DNA of 24,951 nt from Serpula lacrymans var. lacrymans S7.9. Its lineage: Eukaryota > Basidiomycota > Agaricomycetes > Boletales > Serpulaceae. The stretch covers positions 1 through 24,951 of the forward strand of contig NW_006763309.1 of NCBI RefSeq assembly GCF_000218685.1, in the 5' to 3' direction. The translations under genes and the position numbers were made by a program. Below are positions 11,719 to 20,400 of the stretch, in pieces; within the stretch, counting starts at the first letter, position 1; each line of letters starts with the position of its first letter. The notes under the pieces were generated by a model that was not told the DNA's origin, searched no databases, and saw only the letters and a program-made list of their open reading frames with translations.

Positions 11719-11989
11719 GGACAAGTTACAAAGGTTCTACAAGATACAGACTGGTTTTGACAGTCAGGACAGCTGGAGATTCCACAGACCGATAGTTGCG
11801 CACGTGTTATGAATACTAGACCTTGATGGGTAGCGCAGGAAGGTCAAGGTTAAAGACGAACGAGGGATATGTGTCATCGGTAGGTGTCGAGCTTTATGAA
11901 GGATAAACAGACATTTCAAGTTCCGCCTATAGGGCAAAGTCACGTGACTTGTATGCGCGTGAATATCACGTGCGGACGTGAACACTCGC
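11719..11989 (-). promoter_or_regulatory. H2B upstream region with three CACGTG palindromes
   Basis: The region lies between the H2B start and the right FunK1 copy, which point away from each other. It holds three CACGTG hexamers at 11801-11806, 11941-11946 and 11967-11972. The middle one is the centre of a perfect 14-bp palindrome at 11937-11950. CACGTG is the known core site of Cbf1/bHLH-type factors; that they act here is inference. No TATA box was clear. Confidence 0.45.
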
Positions 11990-13238
11990 AAGGAAGGCAA
12001 TAACTTGAAGATGCAGAACAGAATACACAGGCAATTGATATTGAAAACAAAGTGCTGTAAGCTCCAGACGGCTGCGGGGCCGTACCAATTCTTAGAAGGC
12101 ATTTTTCATGGAATGATGGGTAAGTATTTTCCCTTTTTGACATCGCTCAGGACTGATGCTCCCTTTCTAGGTCACTATAATATGTATGGGGATGGATGGC
12201 TGCACCGCGATATCAGCGATGGTAACGTTCTATTGTTACCAGAGCCCGAAATACGAAAGCCTCTGACACGGTAGGTCCTCTTAAATTGATAATGAGCTCA
12301 AAGCGGTATTGATGTCAAAGTATTCTAGGTTCGAATGCACCAAGAACTTGACAAAATGTGTGGGCGTGATCTCTGACGGCGACCAGGCAATCAGATGGCG
12401 AGAGCTAGATCGCAAGCTTGAGAAACGTCGTTCGGTAAGTAGCTCATCTTCGGGCTAGCCTGTTATTTAGTCTTAAAATCATTTCAGGGAACACTCCCTT
12501 TCATTTCTATGCGCTTGCTGAACGCGTGGAATAAAAATCAACCCGTGCTTCATACATTTGCGGATGACTTGGAATCTTTCTTCTGGGTCATATTATGCGT
12601 GTTGTTGAACATTGGCCACGAACGTAAAAGCTTAACGATTGACGAGGGACGATGGCTTCATAAATTACTGGCTGCAGACGATCCTGACTCTAGCGAAACG
12701 AATAAAAGATCCACGCTGCAGATGCTGGAGGCTTCAGTCCTGAGAACAAAACACAAACTTTCCCCTGTTTTGAAGGTTTTCGTACCCTTTTTCACAGACA
12801 TCATACCGCTCATGAAAGAGGCTACGATGGCCGTTGATGAGCTCAATTCAGACAACTTGGTTGAATCTCTAACGACACTCGGAGACAAATTTTACGAAGT
12901 GTGGTTTACAGCTTTCCTACGTGCACTACCATCATTGCCCAAGACCTGGGACGAAGTTTTGAAACCTCCAATTTGATCACAGAGACGCTTTACCACCCGC
13001 CCGTGTCGTCTCATCCTACATATCTCTGTCACTGCCCTCCCTACCATCATCTCAGGACTATCCTGTACATATCAATATGCATGTATCTACTTTGTTAAGT
13101 TAGTCGTTCGTTGCACCCTGAGAGGTAACAGTGTCATTCATTTTATTACTTTTTCCTGTAGAGACAAGATTTGAGCCCTCGGATTATATTCCTTGTCGCA
13201 GAGAAATTTTGTTCAGTATTTAAATAGAATATAGCGCA
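11990..13238 (+). repeat. Segmental duplication, right copy (direct repeat)
   Basis: This is the partner of 626-1837 in the same orientation. It starts at the shared AAGGAAGGCAA motif and ends near the shared AATAGAATATAGC stretch, a few bases before a likely LTR insertion. Differences from the left copy include a 6-nt insertion near 12001-12010, the G and the 4 bases that are missing in copy 1, and substitutions that become denser in the 3' flank. Confidence 0.85.
12011..12976 (+). CDS. FunK1-type protein kinase, N-terminally truncated, copy 2 (open)
   Basis: Exons 12011-12119, 12171-12270, 12329-12434 and 12488-12976 join in frame to 804 nt (267 aa) from an ATG at 12011. The catalytic loop LHRDISDGN is present. 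The place of the Mg-binding DFG-like triplet reads ISDGDQAIRW, and GTLPFISMR, FADDLESFFWVI and a C-terminal WDEVLKPPI follow. Family members are usually much longer, and the N-lobe with the nucleotide-binding region is missing, because the duplication begins inside the gene. Kinase activity is therefore doubtful, although the frame has stayed open while copy 1 has decayed. It may be expressed from the H2B intergenic region or be an inert fragment; the sequence cannot tell. Confidence 0.7.
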
Positions 13239-13252
13239 TTGGATTTAATTAA

Positions 13253-13500
13253 TGTATGGGATGGTCCCATGTTGGAGATATGAGAGAAACAAGCGTGGTA
13301 TGAAGGAAAAAAGTGGCGCAAGCGCCAAACTAGGCAGGCCTAGTAGATGAAGTGGCCCGTGCACCATCAGATAGCATTTCGTTTTTTTTGGTTTGGTTCT
13401 CCCTTATATACGCTGTCGTCGTTAGGCAGACACCTCAGACGTTCACTCGAAGTCTGAGTTGAAATCCCTTTTATGTTAAACTTACGCGTACCTAGTGACA
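13253..13500 (+). mobile_element. Probable small solo LTR
   Basis: The segment starts TGTATGGGATGG and ends CCTAGTGACA, so it has TG...CA termini. It contains a TATA-like CCTTATATACGC at about 13407-13418 followed by a short downstream part, as in LTRs. AATTA occurs at 13247-13251, one base before the element, and again directly after it at 13501-13505, a near-perfect 5-bp target duplication. It lies at the point where the FunK1 duplication stops. No second copy is present in the window, so the call rests on the ends alone. Confidence 0.45.
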
Positions 13501-13546
13501 AATTATGACATTTGTTTATAGTATGAGAAAACATGCATTGGCTAAG

Positions 13547-13757
13547 AAAACTAAGTGAAACTCAGCTGCTGCCCGAGAGGCTATAGAAACAACTGTATTA
13601 TTTACCTAAGTGAAACTACAATAGATGTCAGTTTAAGGTGATCTCTAATAAATGTAATGTAACATACCTCAGCTGCTGCCCAAGAGGCTATAGAAATGAC
13701 TGAGGTATTCCTATACTAAACCCCCTACTACTTATAGTCGGAGGTGCTACTCGCTAT
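13547..13757 (+). repeat. About 210-bp repeat unit, copy 1 (direct)
   Basis: The unit begins AAAACTAAGTGAAACTCAGC and ends near CGGAGGTGCTACTCGCTA. It recurs at 13843-14053 in direct and at 14540-14750 in inverted orientation. Inside the unit a shorter motif (CCCGAGAGGCTATAGAAA with slight changes) occurs twice, as does CTAAGTGAAACT. This copy is the most divergent (CAACTG, GCCCAAGAGG and AATGACTG variants) and lies outside the foldback arms. Confidence 0.85.
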
Positions 13758-13842
13758 CTTGCAGACAGGCTTCCCATATTTGATTGACAAGGGGACCGGA
13801 GACTACCAGGAACACTAGACGCTGTTTTATTTGGATGGTAAT

Positions 13843-14053
13843 AAAACTAAGTGAAACTCAGCCGCTACCCGAGAGGCTATAGAAACGACTTTATTATTTA
13901 CCTAAGTGAAACTACAATAGATGTTAGTTTAAGGTGATCTCTAATAAATGTAATGTAACATACCTCAGCCACTGCCCGAGAGGCTATAGAAACGACTGAG
14001 GTATTCCTATACTAAACCCCCTACTACTTATAGTCGGAGGTGCTACTTGCTAC
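13843..14053 (+). repeat. About 210-bp repeat unit, copy 2 (direct, inside left arm)
   Basis: This is the second direct copy of the unit, starting 296 bp after copy 1. It is nearly identical to the inverted copy in the right arm and more different from copy 1, which suggests the arms shared their history after the tandem duplication. Confidence 0.85.
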
Positions 14054-14065
14054 AGTATAATGACT

Positions 14066-14125
14066 CCTAGGAGAACAATGGTGACTCCATGGAGTGGTGG
14101 CTATGCTCCATGGAGAACAATGGCT
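14066..14125. repeat. Cluster of short perfect palindromes
   Basis: CTCCTAGGAG and two CTCCATGGAG palindromes lie within 60 bp, each followed by related words (AACAATGG, TGGTGG). The same cluster is present inverted in the right arm at about 14470-14530. The function is unknown; these could be protein-binding sites or small hairpins within the large stem. Confidence 0.7.
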
Positions 14126-14164
14126 GCTTTGGCAGAGACCGGTTTTATCCGGTTTTGTCATGGC

Positions 14165-14427
14165 ATCCGATGTTATTGGTCTAGCAAGATGATGGACTCA
14201 GACTTTGAGTGAAGGTCTGATATATTCTGAATAATGTATTTAGCAAGGTAATAGACTGGAAATAAAGTATGAGCTAGGTATCACAACACAATGGGATTTG
14301 CACCCGTGTACAGTGATTCTGGACCTTCCGGGCATGCAACCAATCAGTATGCTTTCCAAGTACGCCTTGGTAGCTTAGTTGGTAAAGCACCAGACCATGA
14401 AAGCTGGAGTCCCAGGTTCAAGCCCTG
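14165..14427. other. Loop (spacer) of the foldback
   Basis: This is about 263 bp of non-repeated sequence between the arms. Its right end contains most of a tRNA-Met-like sequence. A small ORF (14291-14569) crosses the loop into the right arm but looks incidental. Confidence 0.7.
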
Positions 14428-14435
14428 GCCAATGA
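14364..14435 (+). tRNA. tRNA-Met(CAT)-like sequence, degenerate (pseudo-tRNA or SINE head)
   Basis: The sequence follows a eukaryotic elongator tRNA-Met layout: acceptor strand GCCTTGG, A-box TAGCTTAGTTGG (14371-14382), anticodon region with CAT, B-box GGTTCAAGCCC, and a perfect 5-bp T stem CCAGG/CCTGG. Defects are a 3' acceptor strand of CCAATGA, which pairs only in part, a missing T before the anticodon, and an 18-nt anticodon arm with a disturbed stem. The Pol III boxes are intact, so transcription is possible although a working tRNA is not. Its last 8 bases overlap the inner end of the right arm of the foldback, which suggests a tRNA-derived element. Confidence 0.6.
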
Positions 14436-14840
14436 CAAAACTGGATAAACCCGGTATCTGCCAAAGCAGCCATTGTTCTCCATGGAGCATAGCCACCACT
14501 CCATGGAGTCACCATTGTTCTCCTAGGAGTCATTATACTGTAGCAAGTAGCACCTCCGACTATAAGTAGTAGGGGGTTTAGTATAGGAATACCTCAGTCG
14601 TTTCTATAGCCTCTCGGGCAGTGGCTGAGGTATGTTACATTACATTTATTAGAGATCACCTTAAACTAACATCTATTGTAGTTTCACTTAGGTAAATAAT
14701 AAAGTCGTTTCTATAGCCTCTCGGGTAGCGGCTGAGTTTCACTTAGTTTTATTACCATCCAAATAAAACAGCGTCTAGTGTTCCTGGTAGTCTCCGGTCC
14801 CCTTGTCAATCAAATATGGGAAGCCTGTCTGCAAGAGAGC
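14428..14840 (-). repeat. Foldback (long inverted repeat), right arm
   Basis: This is the reverse complement of 13753-14164. It starts with the last bases of the tRNA-like sequence (GCCAATGACAAAAC) and ends GTCTGCAAGAGAGC. Beyond 14840 the match ends at once. I saw no convincing target-site duplication at the outer ends. Confidence 0.92.
14540..14750 (-). repeat. About 210-bp repeat unit, copy 3 (inverted, inside right arm)
   Basis: This is the inverted copy of the unit at 13547-13757 and 13843-14053, carrying the same two internal GAGAGGCTATAG motifs. Confidence 0.85.
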
Positions 14841-15157
14841 ACTGTACAACCACAGATATTACCCTGCAGATTACTAAGTGGTTTAAGGAGACTATTAACC
14901 CCATTATTGTCATACAGTCTTTAAGATACTTGTATCAATTCTGTTTGGCAAGATCCCACAGCAACAGGCCTTGATATTAACTCAGAAGTACATGTCTCCT
15001 CACCAACACTAAGTGCAACCTTGCAAAGGCAGTGCAATAAAGACTGCTAGGCCTTCAACAAATATTGATCCTCCAATGGCTCAAGATAGTAACATGCTAT
15101 GGCACTATGTATGTTGGGTTTATTATTGAACATGTTGATATTGCCTTGTGCAGTTAG
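14841..15157. other. Intergenic stretch, nothing recognised
   Basis: This is AT-rich sequence between the foldback and the first solo LTR. No gene, repeat or RNA structure was recognised. Confidence 0.5.
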
Positions 15158-15574
15158 TGTTACAATAACACAATTTTTGGACCTTCCCTTTGATTTTCAT
15201 TCTCCGCTTTAACCTTTTTACTGTAGTTTTCATACTCCGTGCCATGCGGCACTTTCCCTTTTCTTCAAACTCCTCTTTCTCGTGCTGCACTGCCTTTATT
15301 CCTATTTTAGCTACAAATCTCTCATGCAGTGGAGCTGGTCACACCGGCTGCGCCCTCTGACATCATCAGCTACTGCTTTTATCAACTGTACAGTACATAA
15401 GTACAAACACTCTGTATTAGTATATATACCCCAATAAATCCAGGAGACTCCTCAGCGAGTCCTTTTGTTGTATACCAACTAACTCACTGCAGCCTAAGGG
15501 GTAACCACTCCCTCATCACTACCTTTATAGTGTATTCCTGTGTGCGCCAGAGTAACTAACTCTTGGTTGTTACA
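15158..15574 (+). mobile_element. Solo LTR, family A, plus orientation, with target-site duplication
   Basis: The element begins TGTTACAATAAC and ends CTTGGTTGTTACA (TG...CA ends, 417 bp). It is flanked on both sides by GTTAG (15153-15157 and 15575-15579), a perfect 5-bp target duplication. A TATA-like TATATATACC at about 15421 is followed by an inverted repeat around CTCAGCGAGTCC, placing promoter and R/U5 in the order expected for plus orientation. A second copy lies inverted at 16649-17062. No internal retrotransposon genes remain, so this is an LTR left by recombination. Confidence 0.9.
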
Positions 15575-16648
15575 GTTAGGCCACACTTCCTGTGCAAAAT
15601 CTTGCAGTCAACAACAAAGCCATCTTAAAATACGCAGGAGGCTGGATGAGACCTGGAAATTTCCAAGATAAAAGATATCTATCAGGACCTATGTTGATGA
15701 AGCAGAAGTTTTCAAGCTGGTCTTCCGTATCTGCAAGGAGGGCAGGGAAATAAAGGAAATAGTCTGGCAAGGCTTCTAGTAGCCAAAGACTCTGTAAAAC
15801 TAGTCTGTGTGCTACTTTTACAGCTCACCTATCATTAATACAAGACTTTCAATTCTTTGTGCTGAGGCCTGAGATGAGTGATCAGTGAGTCAATTTTCCC
15901 CAGAAACTTGGCAAATATGAAGCTGATCTCTTACAGATGCGGTTGGACACCAGTGGATTGGTACAAGGAAGCAGATAGTAAATGTGGGCAGCAGAATGAG
16001 CGCTCAGATTTCAGAAGCAAGGAACAGAAGTACGGAGGCAAGGGGCGATTGCCTCAAGATTTCCTGGGAGGGTCCCAGAATAGTCTGGTCCGAAGTAAGG
16101 ACCTTTGGCAGGACCCCCCACTTCAGTAGTAATAGAGAAGGCACCATGAGCGGCACATTCAGCTTGAACTTGGCATTTTGTGGCTAGTCACACCAGGAAA
16201 AAGCACATAAAGATTTCAGCTGAAACAGCTACTGTAGAGAACAAATGCTATGTACATGATCCGTACTAATGTATCACAACTACGACAATTTATGTAGCAC
16301 ATTGGACCTATATGACTCTGAATATCCCATTTCTTTTTGCCCATGTTTTGGTTCAGGTGTGTCTGCAATTTGTAGCGGTGTTTTAATTGGAGTGGCTGAC
16401 AGTTTCACTACCTCAGTGGCTCAGTATCTGTTTGGGATGTAAGAAAAATTTGAACCTAGCATTATTTGTCATCTGAGAGCTTCACTATCAACTCTACCGA
16501 TTCACACAAAAGCTAAGTGGTGAGTTATGCTGGTTAAAGCAATAGCTAGCCTTTACTGTGATGCTCAGCCATATTTGATCAGAGCAGTTGAGTTTAAAAT
16601 CAAGGTGCAAAAGAGCTCAATATTTGTGTTATTGGCACCAAAGGGGGG
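15575..16648. other. Unassigned 1.07-kb stretch between two LTRs
   Basis: No gene was recognised. Short ORFs (15576-15770 minus, 64 codons; 15878-16129 plus, 83 codons) have no family resemblance I can name. A plus-strand piece near 15900-15970 reads roughly KYEADLLQMRLDT and looks coding-like, so a decayed gene fragment is possible. Confidence 0.4.
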
Positions 16649-17062
16649 TGTAACAACCAAGAGTTAGTTACTCTGGCGCACAACTTAGACAAAGCTATAA
16701 AGGTAGTGAGGGGAGTGGTTACCCTTAGGATAGGACCAAGTTAGTTGTGGGTAAACAACTGGAGGACTTGCTGAGGAGTCTCCTTGATCTATTGGGGTAT
16801 ATATACTACTACAGGTTTGTTTGTACATATGTACTATACAGTTGATGGAGGCAGTGGCTGATGATGTCATGGGGCACAGCCCGTGTGACCAGCTCCACTG
16901 CGTAAGAGACTTGTAGCTAAAATAAGGAAAAAGGCAGCGCAGCGCGAGAAGGTGGAGTTTGAACAAAATGGAAAGTGCCGCATGGCACAGTGTGTGAAAA
17001 CTACAGAAGAAAGTTAAAGAGGAGAATGAAGTTTAAAGGTCCAAAAATTGTGTATTGTAACA
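16649..17062 (-). mobile_element. Solo LTR, family A, minus orientation, with target-site duplication
   Basis: On the plus strand it begins TGTAACAACCAAGAG and ends GTGTATTGTAACA, the reverse complement of the element at 15158-15574 with scattered changes. GGGGGG lies directly before (16643-16648) and after (17063-17068), a target duplication of at least 5 bp. Its own target duplication shows that it inserted independently of the first copy. Confidence 0.88.
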
Positions 17063-17439
17063 GGGGGGTTCATGCCAAATGGTCTTACTTTGGTGCAGAC
17101 CTTATTTACAAGATATCAACTCATCATAGCATGGCCCTCCGGGCAACCCTGGCCCCCCGGGGGGAGAAGTCAATCACTTTGAGGAGCAGCATATGTGCAA
17201 TCAAGAACGGAATATTTATTACATTATGATGAGCAAGCATAGCAGAATGAGACAAAAACTTTAGAAGTTGAAGGGACATTGAAGTAGGTAAGGTAGAATA
17301 AAAGACACGCAGTAGGAAAGGATGAAATCAATATGTAAATAATTAGATACAAAAAGATATTCAGTTCAAGAGGAAGCAAATAATCCATGCAGATTGGACG
17401 CAGGGAACTCAACATCAGTGCTTCACCGCCATGACAGTT
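17063..17439. other. Flank between solo LTR and transposase remnant
   Basis: No gene was recognised. It contains a perfect 12-bp palindrome of C6G6 at 17153-17164 in an otherwise AT-rich setting. It probably holds the 5' end of the Plavaka-type element, but I could not identify its terminal repeat. Confidence 0.4.
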
Positions 17440-20400
17440 GCCTGAGAACTCTCCTCCAGCTAGTGAAGCTCCCTCAAATTCATCAGAAGGATTGTATAAT
17501 GAATGCAACTCCAACTCTCCATCTAAACAACCTGGGAATCAGGAAGGTCCAGCGGCAAACTGTTTAGATGGTGTCGTACGCCACATTGCTATTCCACATA
17601 CTCATCAGTGGTAAATTTGTTTGTTAATTAACAATGTGACGTTCAAAATTTCACAGATGCTGAAACATATCTTGCAAACAATGAACTTCTATGGAAAGGC
17701 GGTATACTGTAACAATAGTAAATGTATGACTTCCTTATTTAAGTATGTATTTTTGTAAACTTGAATACTCAGTGGGACAGCCGCACTTATGTTGATGATG
17801 AACTGCCAATGAGCATAGATGTGTTGACCGAAACTGGTACGCAATAATTCCCACAATGCAGAATCTTATTTATTACTTTTATCAACATATAGAAAATATT
17901 GGCGCTTCCTATTCAGGTTCACCTGAGCCTTCACTTTCATTTTCCAATGAACCTGACACGTTACAACTTGACGACATCAAAATTGAGTTTTATCCTCAAA
18001 GTGGTTATCCTGAACAGACTGTCCATTTTGAAGAATTTGGCCATGAAGACACATCAGCTGTCCAATTTTTTTTGGATAAAGAGCCATGGCGGCCAGTCTA
18101 GTCTCGTTTGGATTTTGAGTTTGCTGAGTTTATGCTGGAAGCGGCACTAAGCAAAGCACAAACGGACAAGCTGATATCACTTGTTCACCGATGTATGCAG
18201 AAAGAAGGGGGATCCTTCACTTTCACAAATCATGCAGATGTTCACCGTGCTTGGGACAGTGCATCTCGCACTCTCACCCCGGTGCAGTTATCTACCACAG
18301 CATTCTGATACATATATAATATTTATTGGGAATTTAAGTTTGTAGATAAGCCAATTTCAGTTCCGTACAAAAATGGAGTAAAGGACTTTGTTGTATACTA
18401 CCGCCCACTCTGGGACTGGGCACTAGATTTACTTCAAGATGCTTGTTTAGCACCTCACTTTGAATGGGACGCAAAATGGCTATACAAGTATAATGGAGAA
18501 TCTTTTGTTCAATTTTATCATGAACCTTGGACGGCTAATAGATGGTGGGATATACAAGTATGTATTAGTTGTAATATGTCTCTTTCATGCGCAGCATAGT
18601 GTTTAACATTGCAGGAACTATATTTATTTAGTTGTCACTACCTGAAGGAGGAAAGCCCTTTTGCTTTATCATTTATGCAGATAAATCAAAACTTTCATTG
18701 TTTGGAACGGAAAAAGGCTATCCTGTTGTTGCACGTTGTGCTAATCTTCCAGTACGGAATAGTGATGGAGTGGGTGGAGGTTGTGTAGTGGGGTGGTTAC
18801 CTGTGGTAATCTGCATCTGTCTTTGTTTTGTAGGACTACTGATTGAACAAAATGGATTTATTAGGTTGCTGAAGACCAGGCAGAGTCCGGAAAGCAAGGC
18901 TATGTTAATTTCAAGTGCATCGTCTGGCATGAAGCATTTTATATCCTTTTAAAAACAATCACTGCAATTTCAAAAACAGGGTTTCAGTTTCTTCGCGCTG
19001 ATCATATACTTTGACTGCTATTTCCTTTGATTCTTATTTTATCTGCTGATTATGAAGAGCAGTAATATAACATTCCTGAATATCCTATAAGTCCCCACTA
19101 ATTCTGTTTTCATTTTCCAGGTGTATTATGTCCCTGATACGTGGTATTGGTAGCAAGTGTCCATGCCCAGTTTGCTACGTGCCAGCAGAGATGTTATCAG
19201 ACCTTTCATTGACATTTCCACTGCGTACAGCTCAAAATTCTCGTGCTGTATTCCAAGAAGCAAATGGAATGATGTATGCAGAGGAGAAAGAGAAGTTGTA
19301 CAAGAAACATGGATTATGAGCAATTGAAGTACGTGTAAATATGTACCGGTGCTACATATGCTTTGACTATTGTACAGAACATCTTTTTGGAAGGTTGCAA
19401 ATTCTGACCCTCATCTTGCAATCTCATTTGACCCTCTGCATGCATACTCAGCTGGACTTTGGGGCAACCATATATGGAGTGAAATCAAGAATGCCATTGA
19501 TGGGCTCAGCAAGAAAGCATTGGAAAAAGTAGACAATCAGTACTACCTTGCTTCGCTGTCAATTAATATTATTTACTAATTTTATGTCAGGTCTTCTCTG
19601 TTCCCTTGCTGGCCTAACCTCAATCATTTTGAAAAAATTACAGGTATCTCATTCAGTGACGGCTCAAAGCTTGAAGATATCGCAAAAGTACGGCAGCTTG
19701 ATGGAAGTTTAAGATAATCTCATTGTTTTGTTTCTAGATCACTATATTTGTCTCGCACAACGTTCTTCAAAGCCAGGATCACCCAGAAGGATATCTACTA
19801 CTTCAATGTCTCCGTAGCTACCTCAATTTAGCTATGTACATAGGATTTGATGTTCATACAGACAAGACAATTGATGCTGGTCAGAGAGAGCTTCTTAAAT
19901 TTTCATTGTTGCTTCAGGTAGGTGTGAAATGATTTGACACGCTGGAAATAGCTACTGATAATAGGTGAAATATGTAGGAATACTCATCAAAGATGTCCAA
20001 AAATTGGAACTTCCCAAAAGCCCACACACACAAACATGCATTTGATGACATCATTGCAAAAGGAGCCACTCAAAACTACAATACAAAACCCAATGAAAAA
20101 CTACATGGTCCCCTCAAGAAATTATATGCACTGCAAATGAATGGAAAGCAAGTGACACAGCAGGCACATATTCTCTTTGTTCTTGGATTTTCATTTTCTT
20201 AGCTTATGTTTGCAGATATTGAAGATAGACCATTGGTCTCTTGTTTCAACTTATATTCGGACACAGATAGATATTTTGGACACATCCCATGAACCACCAA
20301 CTGACAATCTTGAAACTGTCGCTCCTTCTAATATAAGCAACCACATCACCTTTGGTTCACCACAAGTTGCAGTCACACTTGGAGAATTGGAAACCAGCTG

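Larger units (their letters stand above)
13753..14164 (+). repeat. Foldback (long inverted repeat), left arm
   Basis: This arm is the reverse complement of 14428-14840 over about 410 bp with only a handful of mismatches. It holds a 90-bp unique part (CTTGCAGACAGGCTTCCC onward), the second about 210-bp repeat unit, and an inner part with palindromes CTCCTAGGAG and CTCCATGGAG. In single-stranded DNA or RNA it would form a very stable stem. Confidence 0.92.

Noticed and set aside
14288..14350. Second, minus-strand tRNA-like sequence in the foldback loop (GGGATTTGCACCC)
   Set aside because: Only a B-box-like part is visible. I found no matching A-box, acceptor stem or anticodon arm.
14291..14569. 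ORF of 92 codons across the foldback loop
   Set aside because: It contains the tRNA-like sequence and part of the inverted-repeat arm, so the open frame is best seen as incidental.
15158..17062. The two inverted LTRs as the ends of one composite or foldback transposon
   Set aside because: Each copy has its own perfect target-site duplication (GTTAG and GGGGG), which shows independent insertions.
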